A DNA stretch of 7,406 bases from an uncultured Clostridiaceae bacterium (GTDB lineage Bacteria > Bacillota > Clostridia > Lachnospirales > Lachnospiraceae). The translations under genes were made by a program, and so were the position numbers. Positions 1 to 5,373 of the stretch are shown here, piece by piece. Each line of letters begins with the position of its first letter. Position 1 is the first letter of the stretch. The notes beneath the pieces were generated by a model, which saw only the letters and a list, made by a program, of their open reading frames with translations, was not told the DNA's origin and did no database searches. The DNA is taken from NCBI GenBank assembly GCA_947175375.1, contig CAMWMT010000126.1:1-7406 (forward strand), given 5' to 3'.

Positions 1-218
1 GTCTTCTCAACGCCGATTCCATTGGAATTCTTTCTTACCGTAAAGGTCTCTCTGCTGCTTCCGCCCTGTCTCTTAAGGACAGTTCCTTCAAATACCTGGA
101 TTCTTTCACGGGTACCCTCTTTGATCTTCGCATGTACTCTTACCGTATCTCCTACATGAAAGACCGGCACTTCAGCTTTTAACTGCTCTGCCTCAATGTT
201 CCTGATAATCTCGTTCAT
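1..218 (-). CDS. rplS: 50S ribosomal protein L19, N-terminal part (cut by window edge)
   Basis: Component of the large ribosomal subunit, located at the interface with the 30S subunit. The first 72 codons are visible and read MNEIIRNIEAEQLKAEVPVF, followed by HVGDTVRVHAKIKEG and QVFEGTVLRRQGG, then SSRETFTVRKNSNGIGVEK. This is the conserved N-terminal two-thirds of L19; about 40 residues should lie beyond position 1. The ATG at 218 is preceded by AAGGAGG at good spacing. It is the last operon gene in view, 88 bases downstream of trmD, the usual order in Firmicutes. Identity is secure; only the 3' end is missing because of the window. Confidence 0.97.
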   Translation of the reverse strand, partial: MNEIIRNIEAEQLKAEVPVFHVGDTVRVHAKIKEGTRERIQVFEGTVLKRQGGSSRETFTVRKNSNGIGVEK

Positions 219-306
219 TGTGTTCCTCCTTCATAAATGGATGTTCTTAATACGTCTGGCGTAACAGAGGACCATCTCTTCTTTTCTCACAACGCGTTTT
301 ATTCTA

Positions 307-1038
307 TCATAATTCCTCTAGCTTTGCAAGGAATTTTTTATCTTCTCTGGTAAGATTCGCCGTCTCAAGCAGATCCGGCCGCCTCTCCCTTGTGCGGATC
401 AGGGACTGCTCCCTTCTCCACCGCTCCACATTGGCAGGATGCCCGGACAGCAGGATCGGCGGAACCTTCTTTCCTCTCCACTCTTCTGGACGGCTATACT
501 GCGGATATTCCAGCAAATTGTCATGGAATGAATCAAACTCCGCAGACTCCTCATTGTGAAGCACCCCGTTCAGAAGCCGGGAAACCGCATCCATGATGAC
601 CAGTGCCGGAAGTTCCCCGCCAGTCAGCACATAATCGCCGATGGATATTTCGTCTGTCACGATCTCCTCCAGTACCCGCTCATCGATCCCTTCATAATGT
701 CCGCACAGAAATATCAGTTCTTCTTCCTGCGCCAGTTCCTCTGCCATCCTCTGGTCGAAGACTTTCCCCTGCGGACTCATATACAGCACTCTCGGCTTCC
801 TGGAAAGCTTTGCTGCCACAGACTCAAACGCAAGGCAGACCGGCTCCGCCTGCATGACCATCCCGGCTCCGCCTCCGTAAGGATAATCATCTACCCGATT
901 GTGCTTATTCACTGAAAAATCCCGGATATTCACAGTTTCCAGAGACAAAAGCCCTTTTTCCACCGCTCTTCCGGTAATACTTGTCTGAAATCCATCCCGG
1001 ATCATATCCGGAAACAGCGTCAATACGTGAAAATTCAT
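307..1038 (-). CDS. trmD: tRNA (guanine37-N1)-methyltransferase
   Basis: Transfers a methyl group from S-adenosylmethionine to N1 of G37 next to the anticodon in tRNAs reading CUN, CCN and CGG, which prevents +1 frameshifting. The 243-aa length is normal. Visible family motifs are VDDYPYGGGAGMVM (about 49-62), the trefoil-knot SAM-binding loops YMSPQGK (86-92), CGHYEGIDERV (112-122) and IGDYVLTGGELPA (133-145), then the C-terminal tRNA-binding domain with VPPILLSGH. By comparison with the E. coli enzyme, Arg154 and Asp169 (in AEFDSF) match the catalytic residues at the same numbers. The start ATG overlaps the rimM stop by one base (TGATG), so translation is probably coupled. Essential in most bacteria; nothing looks damaged. 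Confidence 0.97.
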   Translation of the reverse strand: MNFHVLTLFPDMIRDGFQTSITGRAVEKGLLSLETVNIRDFSVNKHNRVDDYPYGGGAGMVMQAEPVCLAFESVAAKLSRKPRVLYMSPQGKVFDQRMAEELAQEEELIFLCGHYEGIDERVLEEIVTDEISIGDYVLTGGELPALVIMDAVSRLLNGVLHNEESAEFDSFHDNLLEYPQYSRPEEWRGKKVPPILLSGHPANVERWRREQSLIRTRERRPDLLETANLTREDKKFLAKLEEL

Positions 1039-1547
1039 CAGTCCAAAAGTCCTTCCAGTACACGTACCAGCATTTTCTTCTCTTCCACATCCACCTCCAG
1101 GATACAGTCCGGAATCGCCGGAAGCAGGATCTCCTTCTTCTGCGGGGTCTCAACCACATACACATCATTGGCGCCCGTCTGAAGTACATCGGTCAGGATT
1201 CCCAATGTCTCGCCCTGATCTGTCACCACTGTCATATCGATCAGGTCCACGATAAAGTTCTCATTCTCTTCCAACGGAACTGCATCCTCTCTGGAGATCA
1301 GAAGATCCATGCCCTTATATTTTTCAATATCGTTGATGCTGTCAAAGCCTCGGAATTTCAGGATAACCTGATTTTTAAAAAACTTTACTCCCGTGATTTC
1401 AAGCTCTTTATGCTCTTTTCCAGTGTCCAAAAGCACCTTTTTAAGCGCTTCAAAACGCCGGGGATCATCTGTGGTAGGAAATACCTTGACTTCGCCTCTG
1501 ACTCCGTGTGTGGACGAAATAACTCCGACTCTTAAAAACTGTTCCAT
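1038..1547 (-). CDS. rimM: Ribosome maturation factor RimM
   Basis: Assembly factor for the 30S subunit; in characterised bacteria it binds ribosomal protein S19 and helps fold the 16S rRNA 3' head domain. The 169-aa length is typical. The N-terminal RimM domain carries the signature VGVISSTHGVRGEVKVFP (about 7-24), and the C-terminal PRC-barrel carries NFIVDLIDMTVVTDQGETLG, GANDVYVV and the closing LPAIPDCILEVD. The start ATG has a purine-rich GGAAAGG about 9 bases upstream. It lies downstream of an unusually long 248-base gap filled with repeats, and its stop overlaps the trmD start. Functionally linked to rpsP and khpA as ribosome-biogenesis genes. Confidence 0.96.
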   Translation of the reverse strand: MEQFLRVGVISSTHGVRGEVKVFPTTDDPRRFEALKKVLLDTGKEHKELEITGVKFFKNQVILKFRGFDSINDIEKYKGMDLLISREDAVPLEENENFIVDLIDMTVVTDQGETLGILTDVLQTGANDVYVVETPQKKEILLPAIPDCILEVDVEEKKMLVRVLEGLLD

Positions 1548-1569
1548 TCTCTGCCTTTCCTTTCACAAT

Positions 1570-1740
1570 CGAGCAAGGAAGACTTTCTCCACGCTCGCGC
1601 ATGGCCCGCGTGCTGCGTCAGCAACAAACTTCCATATGCGGGCCTGTGCATAAATCGAGTAGGGAAGATTTTTCCCTACTCGCTGCATGGCCCGCATGCT
1701 GCGTCAGCAGCAAGTTTCCATGTGCGGGCCTATGCATAGA
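1570..1740 (-). repeat. Two tandem 86-bp structured repeat units between khpA and rimM
   Basis: Two near-identical units begin at 1570 and 1656 on the plus strand (period 86). Each has a short hairpin followed by a longer GC-rich inverted repeat. In the second unit the hairpin 1656-1682 is a perfect 11-bp stem (CGAGTAGGGAA / TTCCCTACTCG) with loop GATTT. In the operon-sense orientation each unit also pairs GGCCCGC with GCGGGCC, enclosing TGCTGC-TGAC-GCAGCA (second copy TGTTGC, a G-U wobble). In the first unit the 28-base hairpin 1570-1597 keeps its 5-bp outer stem CGAGC/GCTCG but is imperfect inside. Together with the adjoining hairpin at 1749 this fills most of the gap. No coding signal was seen. 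It may be a dispersed repeat family or an RNA element in the operon transcript; function unknown. Confidence 0.85.
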
Positions 1741-1748
1741 AGCAAAGA

Positions 1749-1766
1749 GCGGCGATCACTCGCCGC
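1749..1766 (-). other. Perfect 7-bp hairpin downstream of khpA
   Basis: GCGGCGA, loop TCAC, TCGCCGC on the plus strand. In operon sense it follows the khpA stop by about 30 bases and is followed by TCTTTGCTTCT, which is not a clean U-tract. It could be a weak attenuator, an mRNA 3'-end stabiliser, or the remnant of a third repeat unit, since its position roughly continues the 86-base spacing (94 bases from the previous hairpin). Confidence 0.6.
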
Positions 1767-1795
1767 ACCCTGTTCATGACAATAGAAATATACGT

Positions 1796-2026
1796 TTACT
1801 GTACGATCTCCACAACCACTTTTTTATCATCTCTGGACGCCGCTGCTTTTACAAGCGAACGGATGGCTTTGGCAATACGGCCCTGTTTCCCGATCACTTT
1901 CCCCATGTCTGTTGGTGCTACACGAAGTTCCACAATCGTTGCGTTGTCCTTTTCCGTCTCGGTGACAACCACTTCGTCCGGATGATCCACCAGTGCCTTT
2001 GCCAGCACTTCCACTAATTCTTTCAT
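1796..2026 (-). CDS. khpA: KH-domain RNA-binding protein KhpA (YlqC family)
   Basis: Small RNA-binding protein; in Gram-positive bacteria KhpA pairs with KhpB (Jag/EloR) and affects cell elongation and RNA metabolism. The product is 76 aa, the usual family length, beginning MKELVEVLAKALV. A type II KH domain is recognisable: VELRVAPTDMGKVIGKQGRI contains the GxxG loop at 46-49 (GKQG), followed by the helix IAKAIRSLVKAAA and a final strand KKVVVEIV. An ATG three bases further upstream is possible, and a 100-residue frame stays open to 2098, but that extension overlaps rpsP and lacks family similarity. It lies 34 bases after rpsP, the standard Firmicute arrangement. Confidence 0.93.
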   Translation of the reverse strand: MKELVEVLAKALVDHPDEVVVTETEKDNATIVELRVAPTDMGKVIGKQGRIAKAIRSLVKAAASRDDKKVVVEIVQ

Positions 2027-2033
2027 CATTCCA

Positions 2034-2038
2034 CCTCC
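2034..2038 (-). promoter_or_regulatory. Ribosome binding site deciding the khpA start
   Basis: GGAGG is 7 bases from the ATG at 2026 but only 4 bases from the adjacent ATG at 2029. The spacing favours the downstream ATG and the 76-aa product. Confidence 0.7.
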
Positions 2039-2060
2039 AAGGGGTCTTGAAGCAACATGC

Positions 2061-2306
2061 TTATTTGCTGATTCCTGCAAGTTTGAACAGCTTGCCAACT
2101 ACTTCCGTCGGCTGCGCGCCATTTGCAAGCCACTTCTTAGCTGCTTCTTCGTTGATGTTAAAGGTGCTCGGGTCCGTATTCGGATCATAGGTTCCGATCT
2201 CCTCGATAAATCTTCCGTCACGCGGGGATCTGGAATCAGCTACGATGACTCTATAAAAAGGAGCTTTCTTCTGACCCATTCTTCTTAATCTGATTTTTAC
2301 TGCCAT
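2061..2306 (-). CDS. rpsP: 30S ribosomal protein S16
   Basis: Small-subunit protein that binds 16S rRNA early and stabilises the 5'/central domain during assembly. The 81-aa product begins MAVKIRLRRMGQKKAPFYRV, followed by IVADSRSPRDGRFIEEIGTY and DPNTDPSTFNINEE, then WLANGAQPTEVVGKLFKLAG; these are the conserved S16 blocks across the full length. GGAGG sits 9 bases upstream of the ATG. It is separated from ffh by 183 bases containing a large hairpin, the most likely place for expression of S16 to be set apart from the SRP genes upstream. Confidence 0.97.
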   Translation of the reverse strand: MAVKIRLRRMGQKKAPFYRVIVADSRSPRDGRFIEEIGTYDPNTDPSTFNINEEAAKKWLANGAQPTEVVGKLFKLAGISK

Positions 2307-2327
2307 TGTTCTTTACCTCCATGAATT

Positions 2328-2460
2328 GTTCCGCTTCAGCCCGTTCCGCATACGGTCTGGAGATTTATTTTCAGCCACTAAAAGATGTGTCTGAAAACAA
2401 ATCTGTATGCGGACCAGGCTTCCGCTGTTTTAGTTCCGCTTCAGCCTGGGCTTCCGCTGT
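2328..2460. repeat. Short direct repeats flanking the ffh-rpsP stem-loop
   Basis: GTTCCGCTTCAGCC occurs exactly at 2328-2341 and 2433-2446, on either side of the stem-loop. GGCTTCCGCTGT occurs exactly at 2417-2428 and 2449-2460. The shared core TTCCGCT therefore appears four times in about 130 bases. This, the stem-loop and the rpsP ribosome binding site account for most of the 183-base gap; no gene was seen. Confidence 0.75.
2338..2420 (-). other. Long imperfect stem-loop between ffh and rpsP
   Basis: On the plus strand the left arm CCGCATAC (2346-2353) plus AGATTTATTTTCAG (2361-2374) is complementary to CTGAAAACAAATCT (2391-2404) plus GTATGCGG (2405-2412). In the transcript the single non-Watson-Crick position is a G-U pair, there is one 7-base bulge (2354-2360), and the apical loop is 16 bases. 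An outer AGCC/GGCT pair (2338-2341 with 2417-2420) extends it across a 4x4 internal loop. No U-tract follows, so it is not a standard terminator. It may be an mRNA processing or stability element separating ffh from rpsP, or an attenuator; function unknown. Confidence 0.75.
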
Positions 2461-2489
2461 ATTATGTTTTATATTGTGTAAACGGAATG

Positions 2490-3845
2490 CTAAAACGGCA
2501 TTCTGCCGAACATTCCCCTTTTACCAAATTTTCCTTTGCCCATGAGGCCGGGCATCTGCTTCATCATCTTTTTGGACTGCTCAAACTGCTTGACCAGGCG
2601 GTTTACCTCACTGATATCCACTCCTGCACCTTTGGCAATCCTGCGTTTTCTTGACGGATTCAGGAGATCCGGATTCTGACGCTCTTTCACCGTCATGGAA
2701 AGAATGATCGCTTCAATCCGCGCCATCTTCTTCTCATCCACTGCATCCTCGAGCTGCTTCATCTGGCTTCCGCCCATACCCGGCAGCATGCCGAGAAGTG
2801 CACCGATTCCGCCCATCTTCTTCATCTGGTTCATACTCTCCAGATAGTCTTCAAAGTCAAACTGGTTCTTCTTCAGCTTCTGAACCATCTGCTTTGACTT
2901 TTCCTCGTCCAGAGATTCCTGGGCTTTCTCGATCATGGTCAGTACATCGCCCATCCCAAGGATTCTGGATGCCATACGGTCCGGATAAAACTGTTCCAGA
3001 TCAGAGAGCTTCTCTCCCATACCCACATACAGGATCGGTTTACCGGTCACTGCACGAATGGAAAGCGCCGCACCGCCTCTGGTATCACCATCCAGCTTTG
3101 TCAGGACCACTCCGTCGATACCGACCTTCTCCACAAAGGAAGAGGCCACATTGACTGCATCCTGACCAGTCATGGAATCCACAACAAGAATACTCTGAGC
3201 AATATCCACGTTATCCCGAATCTCAATCAACTCGTTCATCATATCTTCATCAATATGCAGACGACCTGCCGTATCAAGGATGACCACGCTCATACCATGA
3301 GACTTTGCATGTTCTACTGCCGCTTTGGCAATGTTCACCGGCTTATGCTGGTCTCCCATGGAGAAAACTTCCACTCCCTGCTTCTCTCCATTGACCTGGA
3401 GCTGTTTGATCGCTGCAGGGCGGTATACATCACAGGCCGCCAGCAGGACTTTCCGTCCTTTGATCTTATATTTGCCCGCGAGCTTCGCTGCAGTCGTCGT
3501 CTTACCTGCACCCTGAAGACCTGTCATCATGATAACCGTGATCTCGTTGGACGGGCGAAGCTTAATCTCCGTCGTCTCACTGCCCATCAGGTTGATCATC
3601 TCTTCATGAACGATCTTGATCACAGTCTGTCCCGGTGTCAGGCTCTCCAGCACTTCCGTGCCGACTGCCCGGGCTTCCACGGACTTGATGAACTGTTTGA
3701 CCACCTTAAAGCTGACGTCCGCTTCCAGAAGCGCAAGCTTCACTTCCTTCAGTGCAGTTTTCACGTCCGCTTCTGTCAGTCTGCCTTTGCTCCGCAGATT
3801 CTTGAACACATTCTGTAATTTTTCCGATAAACTGTCAAATGCCAT
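2490..3845 (-). CDS. ffh: Signal recognition particle GTPase Ffh (SRP54)
   Basis: Protein subunit of the signal recognition particle. With SRP RNA it binds signal sequences of nascent membrane and secreted proteins and delivers ribosomes to FtsY at the membrane. The 451-aa product has the N domain (about 1-90), the G domain with P-loop GLQGAGKT (109-116), DTAGR (191-195) and TKLD (249-252), and the methionine-rich M domain (about 300-451). The M domain shows the signal-binding finger region MKKMGGIGALLGMLPGMGG and the SRP RNA-binding motif SRKRRIAKGAG (398-408). The C-terminus GKRGMFGRMPF is a normal Clostridial tail. The start abuts the ylxM stop (TAGATG), with GGAGG inside the end of ylxM, so the two are probably coupled. 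Confidence 0.98.
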   Translation of the reverse strand: MAFDSLSEKLQNVFKNLRSKGRLTEADVKTALKEVKLALLEADVSFKVVKQFIKSVEARAVGTEVLESLTPGQTVIKIVHEEMINLMGSETTEIKLRPSNEITVIMMTGLQGAGKTTTAAKLAGKYKIKGRKVLLAACDVYRPAAIKQLQVNGEKQGVEVFSMGDQHKPVNIAKAAVEHAKSHGMSVVILDTAGRLHIDEDMMNELIEIRDNVDIAQSILVVDSMTGQDAVNVASSFVEKVGIDGVVLTKLDGDTRGGAALSIRAVTGKPILYVGMGEKLSDLEQFYPDRMASRILGMGDVLTMIEKAQESLDEEKSKQMVQKLKKNQFDFEDYLESMNQMKKMGGIGALLGMLPGMGGSQMKQLEDAVDEKKMARIEAIILSMTVKERQNPDLLNPSRKRRIAKGAGVDISEVNRLVKQFEQSKKMMKQMPGLMGKGKFGKRGMFGRMPF

Positions 3846-4181
3846 CTATAATTCCTCCAGAATGGTAGCGGCGATCGCTTCGATCTCTCTCATGGCAGGG
3901 TCTTCGACTTGCTCCCCTGCGATCTTCCGGATCTGCCCAACCTGACTGCGGAGACTGACAAATCTCTCCACCAGATGCAGCTTCTCCTCATAACCAGCCA
4001 GCAGACGGTTGCACCGTTTGATCATGTCATGTACGCCCTGTCGGCTGATGCCGAGGTTCTCTGCCACTTCACTGAAGGAATAGTCGTTCAGGACTACATC
4101 CTCATAGACTCTCTTCTGATGTCCGGTCAGCAGTTCACCATAAAAATCATACAGAAGCGCCTGCTTCAGAATCTCTTCCAT
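3846..4181 (-). CDS. ylxM: YlxM-family helix-turn-helix protein, SRP-associated
   Basis: Small putative DNA-binding protein almost always encoded directly upstream of ffh in Firmicutes; in streptococci it has been linked to SRP function. The 111-aa product starting MEEILKQALLYDFYGELLTG matches the family start. A sigma-70 region 4-like helix-turn-helix lies at about 34-58 (YSFSEVAENLGISRQGVHDMI), followed by a helical tail rich in E, K and R that may be coiled coil. The frame is open to 4226, but the -10 box at 4198-4203 lies inside that extension, which supports the ATG at 4181. The ribosome binding site is weak (GGTGA). The molecular role is not established. Confidence 0.93.
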   Translation of the reverse strand: MEEILKQALLYDFYGELLTGHQKRVYEDVVLNDYSFSEVAENLGISRQGVHDMIKRCNRLLAGYEEKLHLVERFVSLRSQVGQIRKIAGEQVEDPAMREIEAIAATILEEL

Positions 4182-4197
4182 TTCGATCACCGTGGTT

Positions 4198-4226
4198 ATC
4201 TTACACGAAAACAGACATGGTGTCAA
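4198..4226 (-). promoter_or_regulatory. Sigma-A-type promoter of the ylxM-ffh-rpsP-khpA-rimM-trmD-rplS operon
   Basis: On the minus strand TTGACA (4226-4221), a 17-base spacer and TAAGAT (4203-4198) match consensus closely. The predicted start of transcription is near 4190-4192, leaving only about 10 bases before the ylxM ATG at 4181. It is the only strong promoter found for the seven-gene operon; internal promoters in the two long gaps are not excluded. Confidence 0.8.
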
Positions 4227-4338
4227 GTGTTTTTTCTTGACGATATAGAAAATAATTGGTTTTGTCTTTGTTTATCCTGTCATTTTTCATTGTTTTTTGC
4301 AGTTCCACCAGTTCGTCATGTACCTTCTTTTTTCTTGA

Positions 4339-4387
4339 TTGTCACAAAATTTGTCCCAGAAATTGTCCCAGAAATATGTCTAAAAAA
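4339..4387. repeat. Iteron-like 12-bp tandem repeats upstream of the housekeeping promoter
   Basis: TTGTCCCAGAAA is exactly duplicated at 4351-4362 and 4363-4374. A degenerate copy TTGTCACAAAAT lies at 4339-4350 and another, ATGTCTAAAAAA, at 4376-4387, giving about four units. The last unit overlaps the A-run of the nuclease-gene terminator. No gene lies in 4227-4381. The array could bind a regulator or recombinase, or be the remnant of a repetitive coding tail. Confidence 0.65.
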
Positions 4388-4407
4388 GCACCTGCTCATG
4401 CAGATGC
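4382..4407 (-). terminator. Intrinsic terminator of the PD-(D/E)XK nuclease gene
   Basis: In the minus-strand transcript GCATCTGC, loop ATGA, GCAGGTGC forms an 8-bp stem with one U-G pair, directly followed by six T. It begins 14 bases after the stop at 4421, so it should separate this gene from the ylxM operon. Confidence 0.85.
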
Positions 4408-4420
4408 CCTGGACAATATT

Positions 4421-5278
4421 TTATCTTCTCCCAAGTTCTCTGATTTCTTCCACAGATAATAGAGAAACATATTCATGGATTTCTTCCGCAGAAAATTTCC
4501 GTGCTTCCAGCATCTTAAGCGCAGTATCTGTTGCTGCTTTTTTTGACGCTTCTTTTGCTGCTTCTACTGCAATTTTATTGATTTCAGATTCCATGATCTC
4601 CAACAATGCCTGACACATGCTTTCATCTCCTCTCAATTCTTCTACCACTGCCTGATTCGCTTTAATGCTCACTTCCAATACAGAATCTGCAAGCTCCCTG
4701 TCAAATTTGTGCGTAAGGTTGTTAATCCTTTCCAACAGTTCCTGCATCTCCTGCTTTTCCAGTCGATCAGATAATGCTTTCAGCCAAGTGTGATCTTCTT
4801 TCTTCAGTTCCCCTGTCACAATAATCTGTGTCGGAAAAAGAGCTGCATCCAGTATGTAATAAATCCCTTTACATGGGTTGGTCACCCTGATCCCGTGATC
4901 TTTAAAATACCGAAACAACCCCTCGGGACGCACTTCCCTGACAATCGAAACGGTAAGGTCATCCGCCTTCCGCTCATCTACAGTCTCCCCATAAGCTTTG
5001 TATAGACTGGCATACGCCCCTGTCTTGTAAAACGTATCGATGTTCAGATGGTCTTGAGGAGACTTATACTCCATGATATTATGTCCCCGAAATATCTTCC
5101 CTATTTCGTTGGCAATCTGAAGTTCTCTGTCTTTTTTGATTATCAGAAGGTCAATCTCCAAAGGCTTCATATTCAGATTATATTCTTTTTCGTAGATCAG
5201 TTCATCCCTGTAATCCGCCAACTCCAGATTCATGGCAGCCACAAATCCCGGATGCCATTGTATCTCTATATCGTTCAT
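4421..5278 (-). CDS. PD-(D/E)XK nuclease-family protein (Rpn/transposase-like)
   Basis: 285-aa protein of a type common in several copies in Lachnospiraceae genomes and usually annotated as a PD-(D/E)XK nuclease-family transposase or Rpn-like protein. The N-terminal third carries a plausible active site: PLEIDLLIIKK with Asp43, then NIMEYKSP with Glu70 and Lys72 (ExK). Further conserved-looking text is DTFYKTGAYASLYKAYG, DDLTVSIVRE, YYILDAALFPTQIIVTGEL. The C-terminal part (about 170-285) is helical and charged and ends in a KFSAEEIHEYVSLLSVEEIREL segment like that of Rpn-type proteins. No membrane segment. AGGAG lies 7 bases from the ATG. It has its own promoter and terminator, so it is an independent unit. 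DNA cleavage is inferred from motif only; biological role unknown. Confidence 0.8.
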   Translation of the reverse strand: MNDIEIQWHPGFVAAMNLELADYRDELIYEKEYNLNMKPLEIDLLIIKKDRELQIANEIGKIFRGHNIMEYKSPQDHLNIDTFYKTGAYASLYKAYGETVDERKADDLTVSIVREVRPEGLFRYFKDHGIRVTNPCKGIYYILDAALFPTQIIVTGELKKEDHTWLKALSDRLEKQEMQELLERINNLTHKFDRELADSVLEVSIKANQAVVEELRGDESMCQALLEIMESEINKIAVEAAKEASKKAATDTALKMLEARKFSAEEIHEYVSLLSVEEIRELGRR

Positions 5279-5302
5279 TTGCTTTCTCCTGTTCTTACTT
5301 GC

Positions 5303-5330
5303 ATTATATCAGATTTCTGTATTTTTACAA
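5303..5330 (-). promoter_or_regulatory. Extended -10 promoter of the PD-(D/E)XK nuclease gene
   Basis: On the minus strand TTGTAA (5330-5325), 16 bases, then TATAAT (5308-5303) preceded by TGA, i.e. an extended -10 TGnTATAAT. It lies 25 bases upstream of the ATG at 5278. Confidence 0.75.
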
Positions 5331-5345
5331 CTGCGTAGTTCCATT

Positions 5346-5373
5346 TCAGCTGACAGATATTCCTGTCAGCTGA
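5346..5373. other. Perfect 11-bp inverted repeat over the integrase stop codon
   Basis: TCAGCTGACAG, six-base loop ATATTC, TCAGCTGACAG complement CTGTCAGCTGA. The integrase stop (5366-5368) is inside the right arm. No clean U-tract follows on the minus strand. It may act as a 3'-end or terminator hairpin for int; because it sits exactly at the distal end of the integrase gene, it is also a candidate part of the element's attachment region. Confidence 0.7.

Noticed and set aside
219..306. Regulatory structure in the trmD-rplS gap
   Set aside because: Apart from the rplS ribosome binding site I found no convincing stem or promoter.
1548..1795. Riboswitch or ribosomal-protein leader
   Set aside because: The tandem-repeat architecture fits no class I recognise.
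1601..2017. Plus-strand 138-codon frame across the 86-bp repeats and khpA
   Set aside because: It owes its length to the repeats and to the antisense of khpA; no start signal or family text.
2371..2489. A shifted frame that stays open about 120 bases past the ffh stop and reads TAEAQAEAELKQRK
   Set aside because: Ffh already ends with a normal C-terminus, I found no proper slippery heptamer, and the alanine/glutamate pattern follows from the TTCCGCT repeats.
390..2545. Plus-strand open frames opposite trmD, rimM, khpA, rpsP and ffh
   Set aside because: They mirror well-supported minus-strand genes, lack ribosome binding sites and show no recognisable protein text.
4182..4226. Extended YlxM start at 4226
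   Set aside because: The promoter -10 box lies inside this extension and the MEEILKQALLYDFY start fits the family.
4235..4280. Plus-strand TTGACG as a -35 box
   Set aside because: No matching -10 at usable spacing and no plus-strand gene follows.
4339..4387. CRISPR array
   Set aside because: The repeats are contiguous, 12 bases long, with no spacers and no cas genes nearby.
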